The position numbers were made by a program, and so were the translations under genes. From an uncultured Lachnospiraceae bacterium (GTDB lineage Bacteria > Bacillota > Clostridia > Lachnospirales > Lachnospiraceae), in NCBI GenBank assembly GCA_910587295.1, contig CAJULP010000003.1:1-15006 (forward strand): a stretch of DNA of 15,006 bases, read 5' to 3'. The notes beneath the pieces are model-generated. The model worked only from the letters and a program-made list of their open reading frames with translations, was not told the origin of the DNA and ran no database searches. This document shows, one piece after another, positions 1 to 6,559 of this stretch. The number at the start of each line of letters is the position of its first letter. Position 1 is the first letter of the stretch.

Positions 1-190
1 AATAGTGCCATTTACGCCACATTGCGTCAAATAGCCAGCTACGTAGTGGGTAGAAATCTAGTCGAGCGGCCAGTTGGGCTTACATGAGCCAATAGCCCAG
101 CCGGGATGAGGGATAAAAATCTTAAGGAGCCATTTCGCGAGCGTTTTATCCTAGCGTGGCGACGTAGACTTTTATCCCTCATCCCGGCGG
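1..190. repeat. Multi-hairpin non-coding element, possible dispersed structured repeat
   Basis: No convincing gene lies here. The sequence is rich in nested inverted repeats. The main one is a perfect 19-bp pair, 100-118 with 170-188 (core CCGGGATGAGGGATAAAA against TTTTATCCCTCATCCCGG). Inside it GCCA (129-132) can pair with TGGC (157-160), and CGC (136-138) with GCG (154-156). Outside it are TGGGCT/AGCCCA (75-80 with 94-99), a hairpin at 10-32 (ATTTACGC against GCGTcAAAT) and the palindrome CTACGTAG (39-46). Neither strand has a T-run after the long stem, so this is not a standard intrinsic terminator. It lies just downstream of the minus-strand CofE-like gene and could end or protect its transcript. 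It could also be one copy of a dispersed palindromic element; that is inference, since only one copy is in the window. It may continue beyond the left edge. Confidence 0.6.
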
Positions 191-224
191 TTTTATTTGC
201 CATGTACCCCAACTAAACGGGAAT

Positions 225-1415
225 TTAACTTACATAATTATCAAAGTACCCCTGAATCAAAATCACAGGTGTTCCCTTATCCCCGGACCCGCTTGTCAAA
301 TCACACAAAGAACCGATCAAATCCGTCAATCTCCTGGGTGTCGTTCCCTGAGATGCCATATCCCCTACCAGGTTATCTTTCTTTTCCCTGATACGGTTCG
401 AAATCGCTTCCTTTAACGCTTCCCCTGATAGATCCTTGAAGTCATTATCCGCCAAATATTTCAGTTTCACTTCATTTGGCGTTCCATCTAAACCGGGAGT
501 GCTTGCAGGTGATACGCAGGGATCAGCCAGTTCCCAGATCTTGCCGACGGGATCTTTGAAAGCGCCGTCGCCGTATACCATAACTTCCACATGTTTTCCG
601 GTTCTGTCTAATATTTCTTTCTGAATATCCATCACAAGATCCGTACATTTCCTGGGAAACAGTTTGATGGTATCTTCGGTTGATTTATTCGATCCAAGAA
701 GGCCATATTTTTCATTGCAGCCGCTTCCATTGACAGGACTTGTCAGGATGTCATCCATCCCCATCACCGCTTCGGCGCCTGCCGCCTTTAACAGCCTCTT
801 GGTACGCGCTCTTGTATGGATATCACAATTCAGCACATTTTTCGCATAAGGAAGGATGCTGCGGCAGTCGTTTGCAAAAATAATCTCCACATCAGCCCCC
901 GCTTCCCTGATCAATCCACTATAATATTCCACATAGTCCACACCGGTAAAAGGATGTTTGTTTTCTCCAAAAAGCTCACGGTATCTTTGAAGCGTGAGCA
1001 CGTCGCTGTAAGGGTTGATTCCCGCTTCGTCTAACTGGTCTAACGAAACCAGTTCATTCCCGACTTCATCACTGGGATAGCTTAACATCAGCACCACTTT
1101 TTTTGCACCCATGGCAATCCCCCGAAGGCAGATCGCAAAACGGTTCCTTGACAGAATCGGGAAAATAACGCCGATCGTCTCCCCGCCAAGCTTCGTCCTT
1201 ACATCCTCCGCAATAGCTTCCACGGACGCATAATTCCCCTGTGACCTTGCCACAACTGACTCCGTCACCGCAATCACATCCCTGTCACGGATTTCAAAGC
1301 CTTCCGCCGCAGCCGCTTCCAATACACTGTCTGTAACAATCTTTACCAGATTATCACCCTCCCTGATGATCGGGCAACGGATTCCTCTTGATATGGTTCC
1401 AACTTTTCTTTCCAT
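225..1415 (-). CDS. Coenzyme F420-0:L-glutamate ligase (CofE)-like protein
   Basis: Protein of 396 aa resembling the CofE/FbiB-N family. In methanogens and actinobacteria these enzymes use GTP to add L-glutamate to F420-0. The N-terminal part shows the family style with DRDVIAVTESVVARSQGN at residues 44-61. A glycine-rich stretch YGDGAFKDP lies at 281-289, and a second conserved-looking block, GTTPRRLTDLIGSL, at 357-370. No signal peptide or membrane segment is visible, so it is probably cytosolic. I chose the ATG at 1415 because AAGGGAG lies 8 nt upstream; an ATG 21 nt earlier (1436) has no ribosome binding site and its codons span that site. It is a monocistronic unit reading away from the transporter operon. 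Such homologues are common in clostridia that are not known to make F420, so the true substrate is uncertain. Family assignment is fairly sure; the reaction is not. Confidence 0.8.
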   Translation of the reverse strand: MERKVGTISRGIRCPIIREGDNLVKIVTDSVLEAAAAEGFEIRDRDVIAVTESVVARSQGNYASVEAIAEDVRTKLGGETIGVIFPILSRNRFAICLRGIAMGAKKVVLMLSYPSDEVGNELVSLDQLDEAGINPYSDVLTLQRYRELFGENKHPFTGVDYVEYYSGLIREAGADVEIIFANDCRSILPYAKNVLNCDIHTRARTKRLLKAAGAEAVMGMDDILTSPVNGSGCNEKYGLLGSNKSTEDTIKLFPRKCTDLVMDIQKEILDRTGKHVEVMVYGDGAFKDPVGKIWELADPCVSPASTPGLDGTPNEVKLKYLADNDFKDLSGEALKEAISNRIREKKDNLVGDMASQGTTPRRLTDLIGSLCDLTSGSGDKGTPVILIQGYFDNYVS

Positions 1416-1501
1416 TTCTTTTTCTCCCTTGAACATATTTCTAGTGATTACAGGTGCTTACTGCCGACATTTCCCTATACCCCGCGCACCGCAACACTCC
1501 T

Positions 1502-1507
1502 ATTATA
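1502..1507 (-). promoter_or_regulatory. Candidate -10 box for the CofE-like gene
   Basis: On the minus strand this reads TATAAT, about 87 nt upstream of the chosen start. No good -35 hexamer lies at 16-18 bp spacing. The region is AT-rich, so a chance match is possible. Confidence 0.3.
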
Positions 1508-1543
1508 ATATAAATACTTTGAAAACAAAAGTCCCAAAATCCC

Positions 1544-1557
1544 GCATTTCGGAATGC
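1544..1557. promoter_or_regulatory. Candidate operator palindrome upstream of the transporter operon
   Basis: GCATTTCGGAATGC is a 14-nt palindrome with one mismatched pair. It lies about 70 bp upstream of the -10-like box of the plus-strand transporter operon and about 130 bp upstream of the minus-strand CofE-like start. Position and symmetry suit a regulator site, but nothing ties it to the AraC protein encoded at 5544-6506. Confidence 0.25.
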
Positions 1558-1627
1558 CTAAGTTACAAATGGTCGTTTTTGCATAGTTTGAGAAGTATAT
1601 TGCTTAGAACACACCGTCACATTATCC

Positions 1628-1633
1628 TATAAT
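1628..1633 (+). promoter_or_regulatory. Candidate -10 box of the transporter operon
   Basis: TATAAT lies about 67 nt upstream of the permease start. It sits inside an inverted repeat, CATTAT (1620-1625) with ATAATG (1632-1637). No good -35 hexamer is present at 16-18 bp, which would fit a promoter needing an activator such as an AraC-type protein. That last point is inference. Confidence 0.45.
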
Positions 1634-1700
1634 AATGACAAAGCTACTGCAGAATTGTACAACTTTAACAAAAACGAGAATGGGATGGAGGGTGATTTTC

Positions 1701-2642
1701 ATGGCAAAACAAAAATTTGCGCCCGTCAAAGGACCAAAAGTAACCTGGAAAAATGCATTTAAACGTGACTGGCAGTTATATTTGCTGCTATTAGTTCCCC
1801 TGGTATTGGTATTTGTTTTCAGTTATGCCGCATACCCGGGTATGAGAATGGTATTTATGAACTACAAACCGGCCAAAGGATATGCCGGAAGCGAATGGGT
1901 AGGGTTAGATATTTTCAAGAAAATTTTCAAAGATGCGGATTTCCTGCGCGCCCTTCGAAATTCACTTGTATTCAACTTCCTTGATTTATTGGTAGGCACC
2001 CCGATCCCTATCCTGCTGGCATTACTTTTAAACGAGCTCCGCTATCCTAAGTTTAAAAAGTTTTCCCAGACGATCCTATATCTGCCCCATTTCCTCTCAT
2101 GGGCGATCATCGGCAGTGTTGCTTACCAGCTCTTTAAACCCAGCAGCGGCCTGATCAATATCCTGCTGACGAACATGGGTCATGAGGCTGTTCCCTTCCT
2201 GACGGAAAAATGGCACTGGGCAGTTACCTATCTTCTCATCGGCGTATGGCAGACCATGGGATGGGGAACGATCATGTACCTTGCAGGTATCACAAGCATC
2301 AGCGGCGAACTTTACGAAGCGGCAATGATAGACGGCGCCGGAAGATGGAAACGGATGTGGCACATTACTCTGCCAGGCATTAAGCCTACCATCATCACGC
2401 TCCTTATCATCAACTTAGGCCGTGTTATGAACAGTAACTATGAGCGGCTTGCTGTTTTTGGAAACTCACAGGTAAAAGATTTCCAATACCAGCTTGCAAT
2501 CTACATATACGAAAAAGGTCTTGGCAACTCACAGTTTTCCATGGCTACCGCGGTTGGCGTATTCCAGTCCGTGATCGGAGTCATATTGGTACTTGCAGCT
2601 GACAGGTTCGCCAAAGCGCTTGGCGAAGACGGCCTGATTTAA
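1701..2642 (+). CDS. Carbohydrate ABC transporter permease, LplB/YteP type
   Basis: Inner-membrane permease of 313 aa in the CUT1 sugar ABC family (binding-protein-dependent transport inner membrane component). Hydrophobic segments lie at about residues 24-44, 86-110, 123-145, 172-196, 228-240 and 281-301. The EAA loop that docks the ATPase is clear: YEAAMIDGAGRWKRMWHITLP at 205-225, with E206, D211-G212-A213 and the closing L224-P225. The start is the ATG at 1701, with GGAGGG (1687-1692) at good spacing. An upstream in-frame ATG at 1635 lies next to the -10-like box and would add 22 unlikely residues. It is the first gene of a three-gene operon; the next start is 13 bp after its stop. By similarity to the Bacillus YteP/YtcP/YtcQ system and by neighbourhood, the cargo is probably rhamnogalacturonan oligosaccharides. 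No ATPase gene is present in the operon. Confidence 0.9.
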   Translation: MAKQKFAPVKGPKVTWKNAFKRDWQLYLLLLVPLVLVFVFSYAAYPGMRMVFMNYKPAKGYAGSEWVGLDIFKKIFKDADFLRALRNSLVFNFLDLLVGTPIPILLALLLNELRYPKFKKFSQTILYLPHFLSWAIIGSVAYQLFKPSSGLINILLTNMGHEAVPFLTEKWHWAVTYLLIGVWQTMGWGTIMYLAGITSISGELYEAAMIDGAGRWKRMWHITLPGIKPTIITLLIINLGRVMNSNYERLAVFGNSQVKDFQYQLAIYIYEKGLGNSQFSMATAVGVFQSVIGVILVLAADRFAKALGEDGLI

Positions 2643-2655
2643 GGAGGGGATTAAG

Positions 2656-3579
2656 ATGGCAAAAAATAAAGCAATCAACGCTGAGGAAATGACATCCGAC
2701 GGCAGCCGCGCAATAAATAAATTCCGGCTCAGTGATGGGATCATCATGCTTGTCCTTACACTTTTATGCCTTACCTGCATCCTGCCTTTTATCTATCTGG
2801 CAGCAAAATCAATTTCCAGCAACAATGCGGTTTTGGCAAAATCCGTTTATTTGATACCAAAGGACGTTACCTTTGACGCCTATGTATCTTTATTTAAAGA
2901 TGGTTCCATGGTACGCTCCATGATATACAGCGTGATCGTGACCCTGATCTTCACCGCCCTTGGTATGGTGGCATGTACCTGCGCCGCATATCCGTTGTCC
3001 AAAAAAAGACTGAAAGGCAGAACCGCTTTTACATTCCTGTTAATGGTTCCTATGTACTTTTCTGCAGGTCTTATCCCAACTTACCTGCTGTTTAAGGATT
3101 TAAAGCTTTTGGATAACATGTGGGTCTTGATCTGGCCGCTGATCTATTCACCTTACAATATGCTGATCATGAAGACTTATCTCCAGACCAGCATCCCTGA
3201 CAGCCTTGAGGAATCGGCGTTTTTGGACGGGGCATCGAATCTGCAGATTTTAGGACGGATCGTCATGCCGCTTTCCAAACCGATCATTGCTACCTTATCC
3301 TTATTTTACGCTGTAGGGCGTTGGAACGCATATGCGGATAACCAATATTATATCAGGTCCGACTCTTTGAAAATGGTACAATACAAATTATACCAGATGG
3401 TGGCATCCGCTACAGAAGCCCAGACCACCACGCTTTCCGAGGCGGCGGCGGTGACCAGCACGCCGGAAGTGTTACAGGCGGCTTCCATCATGTTCGTGAC
3501 CATACCGATCATCATCGTATATCCTTTCCTGCAGAAATATTTTGTAAAGGGCGTTATGGTCGGCGCTGTAAAGGGTTAA
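2656..3579 (+). CDS. Carbohydrate ABC transporter permease, LplC/YtcP type
   Basis: Second CUT1 permease, 307 aa, expected to pair with the LplB-type subunit just upstream to form the membrane channel. Hydrophobic segments lie at about residues 28-50, 90-112, 125-146, 152-172, 206-221 and 276-293. The EAA loop is LEESAFLDGASNLQILGRIVMP at 184-205, shown by E185-E186, D191-G192-A193 and closing P205. GGAGGGG (2643-2649) begins immediately after the preceding stop and sits 6 nt before the ATG, so the two permeases are probably translated together. Length and architecture are normal for the family. The cargo is inferred from the neighbouring GH105, CE12-like, GH112 and rhamnose mutarotase genes rather than from residues in this protein. 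Confidence 0.9.
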   Translation: MAKNKAINAEEMTSDGSRAINKFRLSDGIIMLVLTLLCLTCILPFIYLAAKSISSNNAVLAKSVYLIPKDVTFDAYVSLFKDGSMVRSMIYSVIVTLIFTALGMVACTCAAYPLSKKRLKGRTAFTFLLMVPMYFSAGLIPTYLLFKDLKLLDNMWVLIWPLIYSPYNMLIMKTYLQTSIPDSLEESAFLDGASNLQILGRIVMPLSKPIIATLSLFYAVGRWNAYADNQYYIRSDSLKMVQYKLYQMVASATEAQTTTLSEAAAVTSTPEVLQAASIMFVTIPIIIVYPFLQKYFVKGVMVGAVKG

Positions 3580-3652
3580 ACACCGGTAGTTCTTCCGCAC
3601 CAAACGGATTAACTATATATTAAATCATATTTATGAAAAAGGAGGATTCATT

Positions 3653-5416
3653 ATGAAGAAGAACGTTCTTCAAAAAGTATTAGTACTTGCTTTGACCGGG
3701 GCAATGGTAATGGGAATGCTCAGCGGCTGCGGCGGCAAAGGTTCTGACGATTCATCCGCTCCCTCAGACGCCCAGGAAACACAGGACGATGCGGCAGATG
3801 ATGCAGCAACGAAAGATATTTCCAACGCAGATGATGCCGATGCGGCAGATGATACTGCTGCGGACGATTCCGCAAGCGGGGCTTCCGGCATTGACAGCTG
3901 GGAGGCTTTTGGCAGCAACGTCACATTAAAGGTAGCCGTTTACGACAGAGGCGTGGAAGGTGTTCCTACCGTTGACGACAACTACTGGACAAAATGGGTT
4001 CAGGAAAACTTCGGTGACAAGTACAACATTACCGTACAATATGTTCCGATCACAAGGACAGATGTTATGACAGATTACGCACTCCTTGCAGCAGCGGACG
4101 ATCTGCCGACTATCCTGATGGAATATGACTATCCCAAGGTTGCGCAATGGGCCAATGACGGATATCTGACCACATACAGCCTGGATGATTTTGCACAGGT
4201 TGCGCCTACTTATTATCAGAGGATGGTAGATAACAATCAGCTCTCTTACACGGAATTAGCCGGCGAAACCTATTTTGCCCTGGCACTCCGTCCTTACTAC
4301 AACACAACTTATACTTACCAGAACTTTGTGCGTCTTGACTGGTTAAAGCAGGTTGGCTACAACGAAGTGCCTAAAACCTACGATGATATGGTAGACGCCC
4401 TTCAAAAGATCATGGATGCGGGCATCTGCGAACATCCGGGCAGCCCGCTTGTCACAAACAAGATGGTAGCCGTGGGTGCAGACACACAGAACTACGGTTT
4501 CAGGACTTATCCTTTAAACGAGGAAGAATGGGCCGTTTACGGCGATTACAATGTTGTTCCTATGAACTGGGAGCCTACCAAAAAATATTTACAGACTGCC
4601 AACGAATTATACAATTTAGGAATCACCAACCCTGAGTATTACATCACGGATGACGAGACATGGAAAGCTGACTTTATCAATGGCAAGGCATTCAACTACA
4701 GCAACTATATTTCCGCAAACATGGATTTCCTCAATTCCTTCTATGAGAACAATCCTGATGCAGAACTGGCTATCGTTCCTGCTGATGCAGAATATGCAGG
4801 TTCTTACGGATACCGTACCGATAACCCGTTTGGTATGATCATCGGCTTCTCTTCTTCCGCTACGGAAGATGAACTGAAGGCAGCATGGATGTACATGGAA
4901 TGGATGACCCAGGAAGAAAACCTCTTTACCATGCAGTGGGGTATCGAAGGCGAAAACTACAACGTAGTAGACGGTCTTCCGGTTTCCGTACAGGATTACT
5001 CAGGCGACTACACACAGGGCTTTAACAACAGCAAAGACTACTGGTGCGTGACCATTGAGAGCAGAAACGCAGGTTCTATCGAAGAGATCATTGCGGCAAC
5101 AACCCCTGCCGGGCTGCCTCAGGACTTCACACAGGATGTAATTGATTTTTATAATAAGCGTCTTGAGATCTCCCAGACAGATTATGCTTGTACAGATGCC
5201 ATTTACGCCGTAACTCTTGAGTCCTTGTCCGAATACTCGGGAACACTTGCTTCTCTCTGGACAGAGTACTATGATACACTGACCATGTGCAAGCCCGAAG
5301 AATTTGAAGCTAAGTATGAAGAATTATCCCAGAAATACTTAGACGCAGGATTCCAGGCTATCATTGATGAGAGAACGGAAGCATACAACGCAGGCAACAC
5401 AACAAAATTGCAGTAA
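3653..5416 (+). CDS. Extracellular sugar-binding lipoprotein, LplA/YtcQ type
   Basis: Solute-binding protein of 587 aa for the ABC importer. The N-terminus is a lipoprotein signal peptide: MKKNVLQK, a hydrophobic stretch, then the lipobox LSGC with the modified cysteine at residue 26. A low-complexity Asp/Ala/Ser linker (about 27-78) then holds the domain off the membrane. The binding domain begins near residue 90 (VTLKVAVYDRG) and is rich in aromatic residues, as usual for oligosaccharide binders. Its total length suits the large LplA/YtcQ/LipO subclass rather than the common proteins of about 430 aa. AAAAAGGAGG (3636-3645) precedes the ATG at 3653. It is the last gene of the transporter operon and is followed by a strong terminator. 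Proposed ligand: rhamnogalacturonan I oligosaccharides, by context only. Confidence 0.9.
   Translation: MKKNVLQKVLVLALTGAMVMGMLSGCGGKGSDDSSAPSDAQETQDDAADDAATKDISNADDADAADDTAADDSASGASGIDSWEAFGSNVTLKVAVYDRGVEGVPTVDDNYWTKWVQENFGDKYNITVQYVPITRTDVMTDYALLAAADDLPTILMEYDYPKVAQWANDGYLTTYSLDDFAQVAPTYYQRMVDNNQLSYTELAGETYFALALRPYYNTTYTYQNFVRLDWLKQVGYNEVPKTYDDMVDALQKIMDAGICEHPGSPLVTNKMVAVGADTQNYGFRTYPLNEEEWAVYGDYNVVPMNWEPTKKYLQTANELYNLGITNPEYYITDDETWKADFINGKAFNYSNYISANMDFLNSFYENNPDAELAIVPADAEYAGSYGYRTDNPFGMIIGFSSSATEDELKAAWMYMEWMTQEENLFTMQWGIEGENYNVVDGLPVSVQDYSGDYTQGFNNSKDYWCVTIESRNAGSIEEIIAATTPAGLPQDFTQDVIDFYNKRLEISQTDYACTDAIYAVTLESLSEYSGTLASLWTEYYDTLTMCKPEEFEAKYEELSQKYLDAGFQAIIDERTEAYNAGNTTKLQ
3788..3853 (+). 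repeat. 15-bp direct repeat in the linker of the binding lipoprotein
   Basis: GATGCGGCAGATGAT occurs at 3788-3802 and again at 3839-3853, within a stretch encoding an Asp/Ala-rich linker. It is in frame and likely marks expansion or contraction of a low-complexity spacer. Confidence 0.7.
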
Positions 5417-5430
5417 GGCCTTCCTATTAT

Positions 5431-5461
5431 AAAACAGGTGCGGAAACGCACCTGTTTTTTT
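5431..5461 (+). terminator. Intrinsic terminator of the transporter operon
   Basis: The stem ACAGGTGCG with CGCACCTGT closes on a GAAA tetraloop (5443-5446). It is flanked by AAA and TTT that extend the pairing, and seven T residues follow (5455-5461). It begins 14 nt after the lipoprotein stop codon. This is a textbook rho-independent terminator. Confidence 0.93.
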
Positions 5462-5497
5462 GCTAAAAATAAGATAGTAATTTTATTTGAAATGATT

Positions 5498-5503
5498 TAT
5501 AAT
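5498..5503 (+). promoter_or_regulatory. Candidate -10 box for the AraC-family gene
   Basis: TATAAT lies between the operon terminator and the AraC-family start; the -35 is weak (TAGTAA at 5475-5480, 17-bp spacing). The upstream candidate ATG at 5502 overlaps this box and would not be on the transcript. This supports the start at 5544 and a separate transcript for the regulator. Confidence 0.5.
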
Positions 5504-5543
5504 GATTACAATTCAGGAAAGGTATTTGGAAGGAGATAAAGGA

Positions 5544-6506
5544 ATGCCCAAGCCCATAAATGCCATAACCGAATATCGCAATTACTACCTTCCTCCGCAT
5601 TTCCCGGTACTGCTTCTTACCGGAGAGCATTGGAGAATTTCAGATATTCCCAGTGACAGGCTTCATTTCCACAATTGTCTGGAGATTGGAATCTGCCATT
5701 CGGACAGCGGTTTTATGGAATTATACGGGGAACGCTGCTCCTTCCATGAAGGCGACATTACCATCATCCCCCGTAATGTTCCCCACACTACCTATAGCAG
5801 CCCGGGCTGTGCCAGCTTGTGGTCTTATCTATTTATTGACCCCCATGAGCTTCTTCGGCGTACCCTGCCTTCCAGCTGGAAAAACCACGACCTTCTCCCA
5901 TATTTTTTTAAAAATTTTAAGTATATTGCCAGCAGGGAACATTATCCGACCATACACCAACTGGTCACTATGATCATCAAAGAATTGAAACAGGAAAGAC
6001 CCGGATATCAGCTTTCCGCAAAAGGCTTGATTCTTTCCCTTTATATTGAAATTTACCGGATGTTACTCCAGGATGAAGAGGAGGAAAAGGATCCGGATGA
6101 AAACTTTTCAGATCCGTCAAATCCATTGTCCATCGCACCCGCACTGGACTACATTGAAAACAATTATATGCGGCAGTTCAGCATCGAATTTCTTGCCGAT
6201 CTGTGCCATTGGAGCCCCACGCATTTCAGGCGGATCTTCCATTCTATCATGCGGATTTCGCCTTTGAACTATGTAAACAATACCCGGATCCAGAAATCTT
6301 GCAGCATGCTCTGCAGCACAGAAGATTCTATTTTAAGCATCTCCGAAGCTGTAGGGTTTCAGTCTGTTTCCAGCTATAACCGCTGTTTCTACCGGAGCAT
6401 GCAGCAATCCCCCAGAGAATACAGGCGGAAAATGCTCCAGTCCGATAAACAGGTGCAAAACATGTCTGTTATGGAATATTCCGGGTGGATGTATCCGGAG
6501 TGGTAA
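5544..6506 (+). CDS. AraC-family transcriptional regulator, probable regulator of the locus
   Basis: DNA-binding regulator of 320 aa. The N-terminal half is a cupin-like sensing domain with HFHNCLEIGICHSDSGFMEL at 41-60 and the typical GDITIIPRNVPHTT at 70-83. The C-terminal half (about 197-296) holds the paired AraC helix-turn-helix motifs: IEFLADLCHWSPTHFRRIF at 214-232, then ISEAVGFQSVSSYNRCF at 266-282 and the family ending SPREYRRKM. GGAAGGAG (5528-5535) lies 8 nt before the ATG at 5544, which decides the start over the ATG at 5502. It sits between the transporter operon and the catabolic operon, converging on the latter. It probably senses a pectin-derived sugar such as a rhamnose-containing oligosaccharide and activates one or both operons; ligand and direction of control are inference. 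Confidence 0.9.
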   Translation: MPKPINAITEYRNYYLPPHFPVLLLTGEHWRISDIPSDRLHFHNCLEIGICHSDSGFMELYGERCSFHEGDITIIPRNVPHTTYSSPGCASLWSYLFIDPHELLRRTLPSSWKNHDLLPYFFKNFKYIASREHYPTIHQLVTMIIKELKQERPGYQLSAKGLILSLYIEIYRMLLQDEEEEKDPDENFSDPSNPLSIAPALDYIENNYMRQFSIEFLADLCHWSPTHFRRIFHSIMRISPLNYVNNTRIQKSCSMLCSTEDSILSISEAVGFQSVSSYNRCFYRSMQQSPREYRRKMLQSDKQVQNMSVMEYSGWMYPEW

Positions 6507-6516
6507 GAAATCCGGC

Positions 6517-6544
6517 AAAAAGCAGGATGCTCAGCGCATCCTGC
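6517..6544 (-). terminator. Terminator of the catabolic operon
   Basis: The stem GCAGGATGC (6522-6530) pairs with GCATCCTGC (6536-6544) around a 5-nt loop. Read on the minus strand, five T residues follow (positions 6521 to 6517). It ends transcripts coming from the GH112 gene. On the plus strand only a weak T-run follows, so it is at best a poor stop for the AraC-family gene. Confidence 0.8.
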
Positions 6545-6559
6545 CCACTGTTTCATAAC

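Noticed and set aside
1..87. Plus-strand frame open from the left edge to the TGA at 85-87
   Set aside because: Only 28 codons, no recognisable motif, and it runs through hairpin-forming sequence; not convincing as a gene end.
100..188. Intrinsic terminator for the CofE-like gene
   Set aside because: The long stem is not followed by a T-run on the minus strand and the arms are too far apart, so it was listed as a structured element instead.
1416..1436. Upstream ATG for the CofE-like gene
   Set aside because: It would add seven residues encoded partly by the ribosome binding site of the ATG at 1415, and it has no site of its own.
1635..1700. Upstream start for the LplB-type permease
   Set aside because: That ATG lies next to the -10-like box and has no ribosome binding site; the ATG at 1701 has GGAGGG at good spacing and gives the family's usual N-terminus.
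1437..1700. Possible riboswitch or leader RNA upstream of the transporter operon
   Set aside because: No known riboswitch core or terminator/antiterminator pair is visible; only short palindromes and promoter-like boxes.
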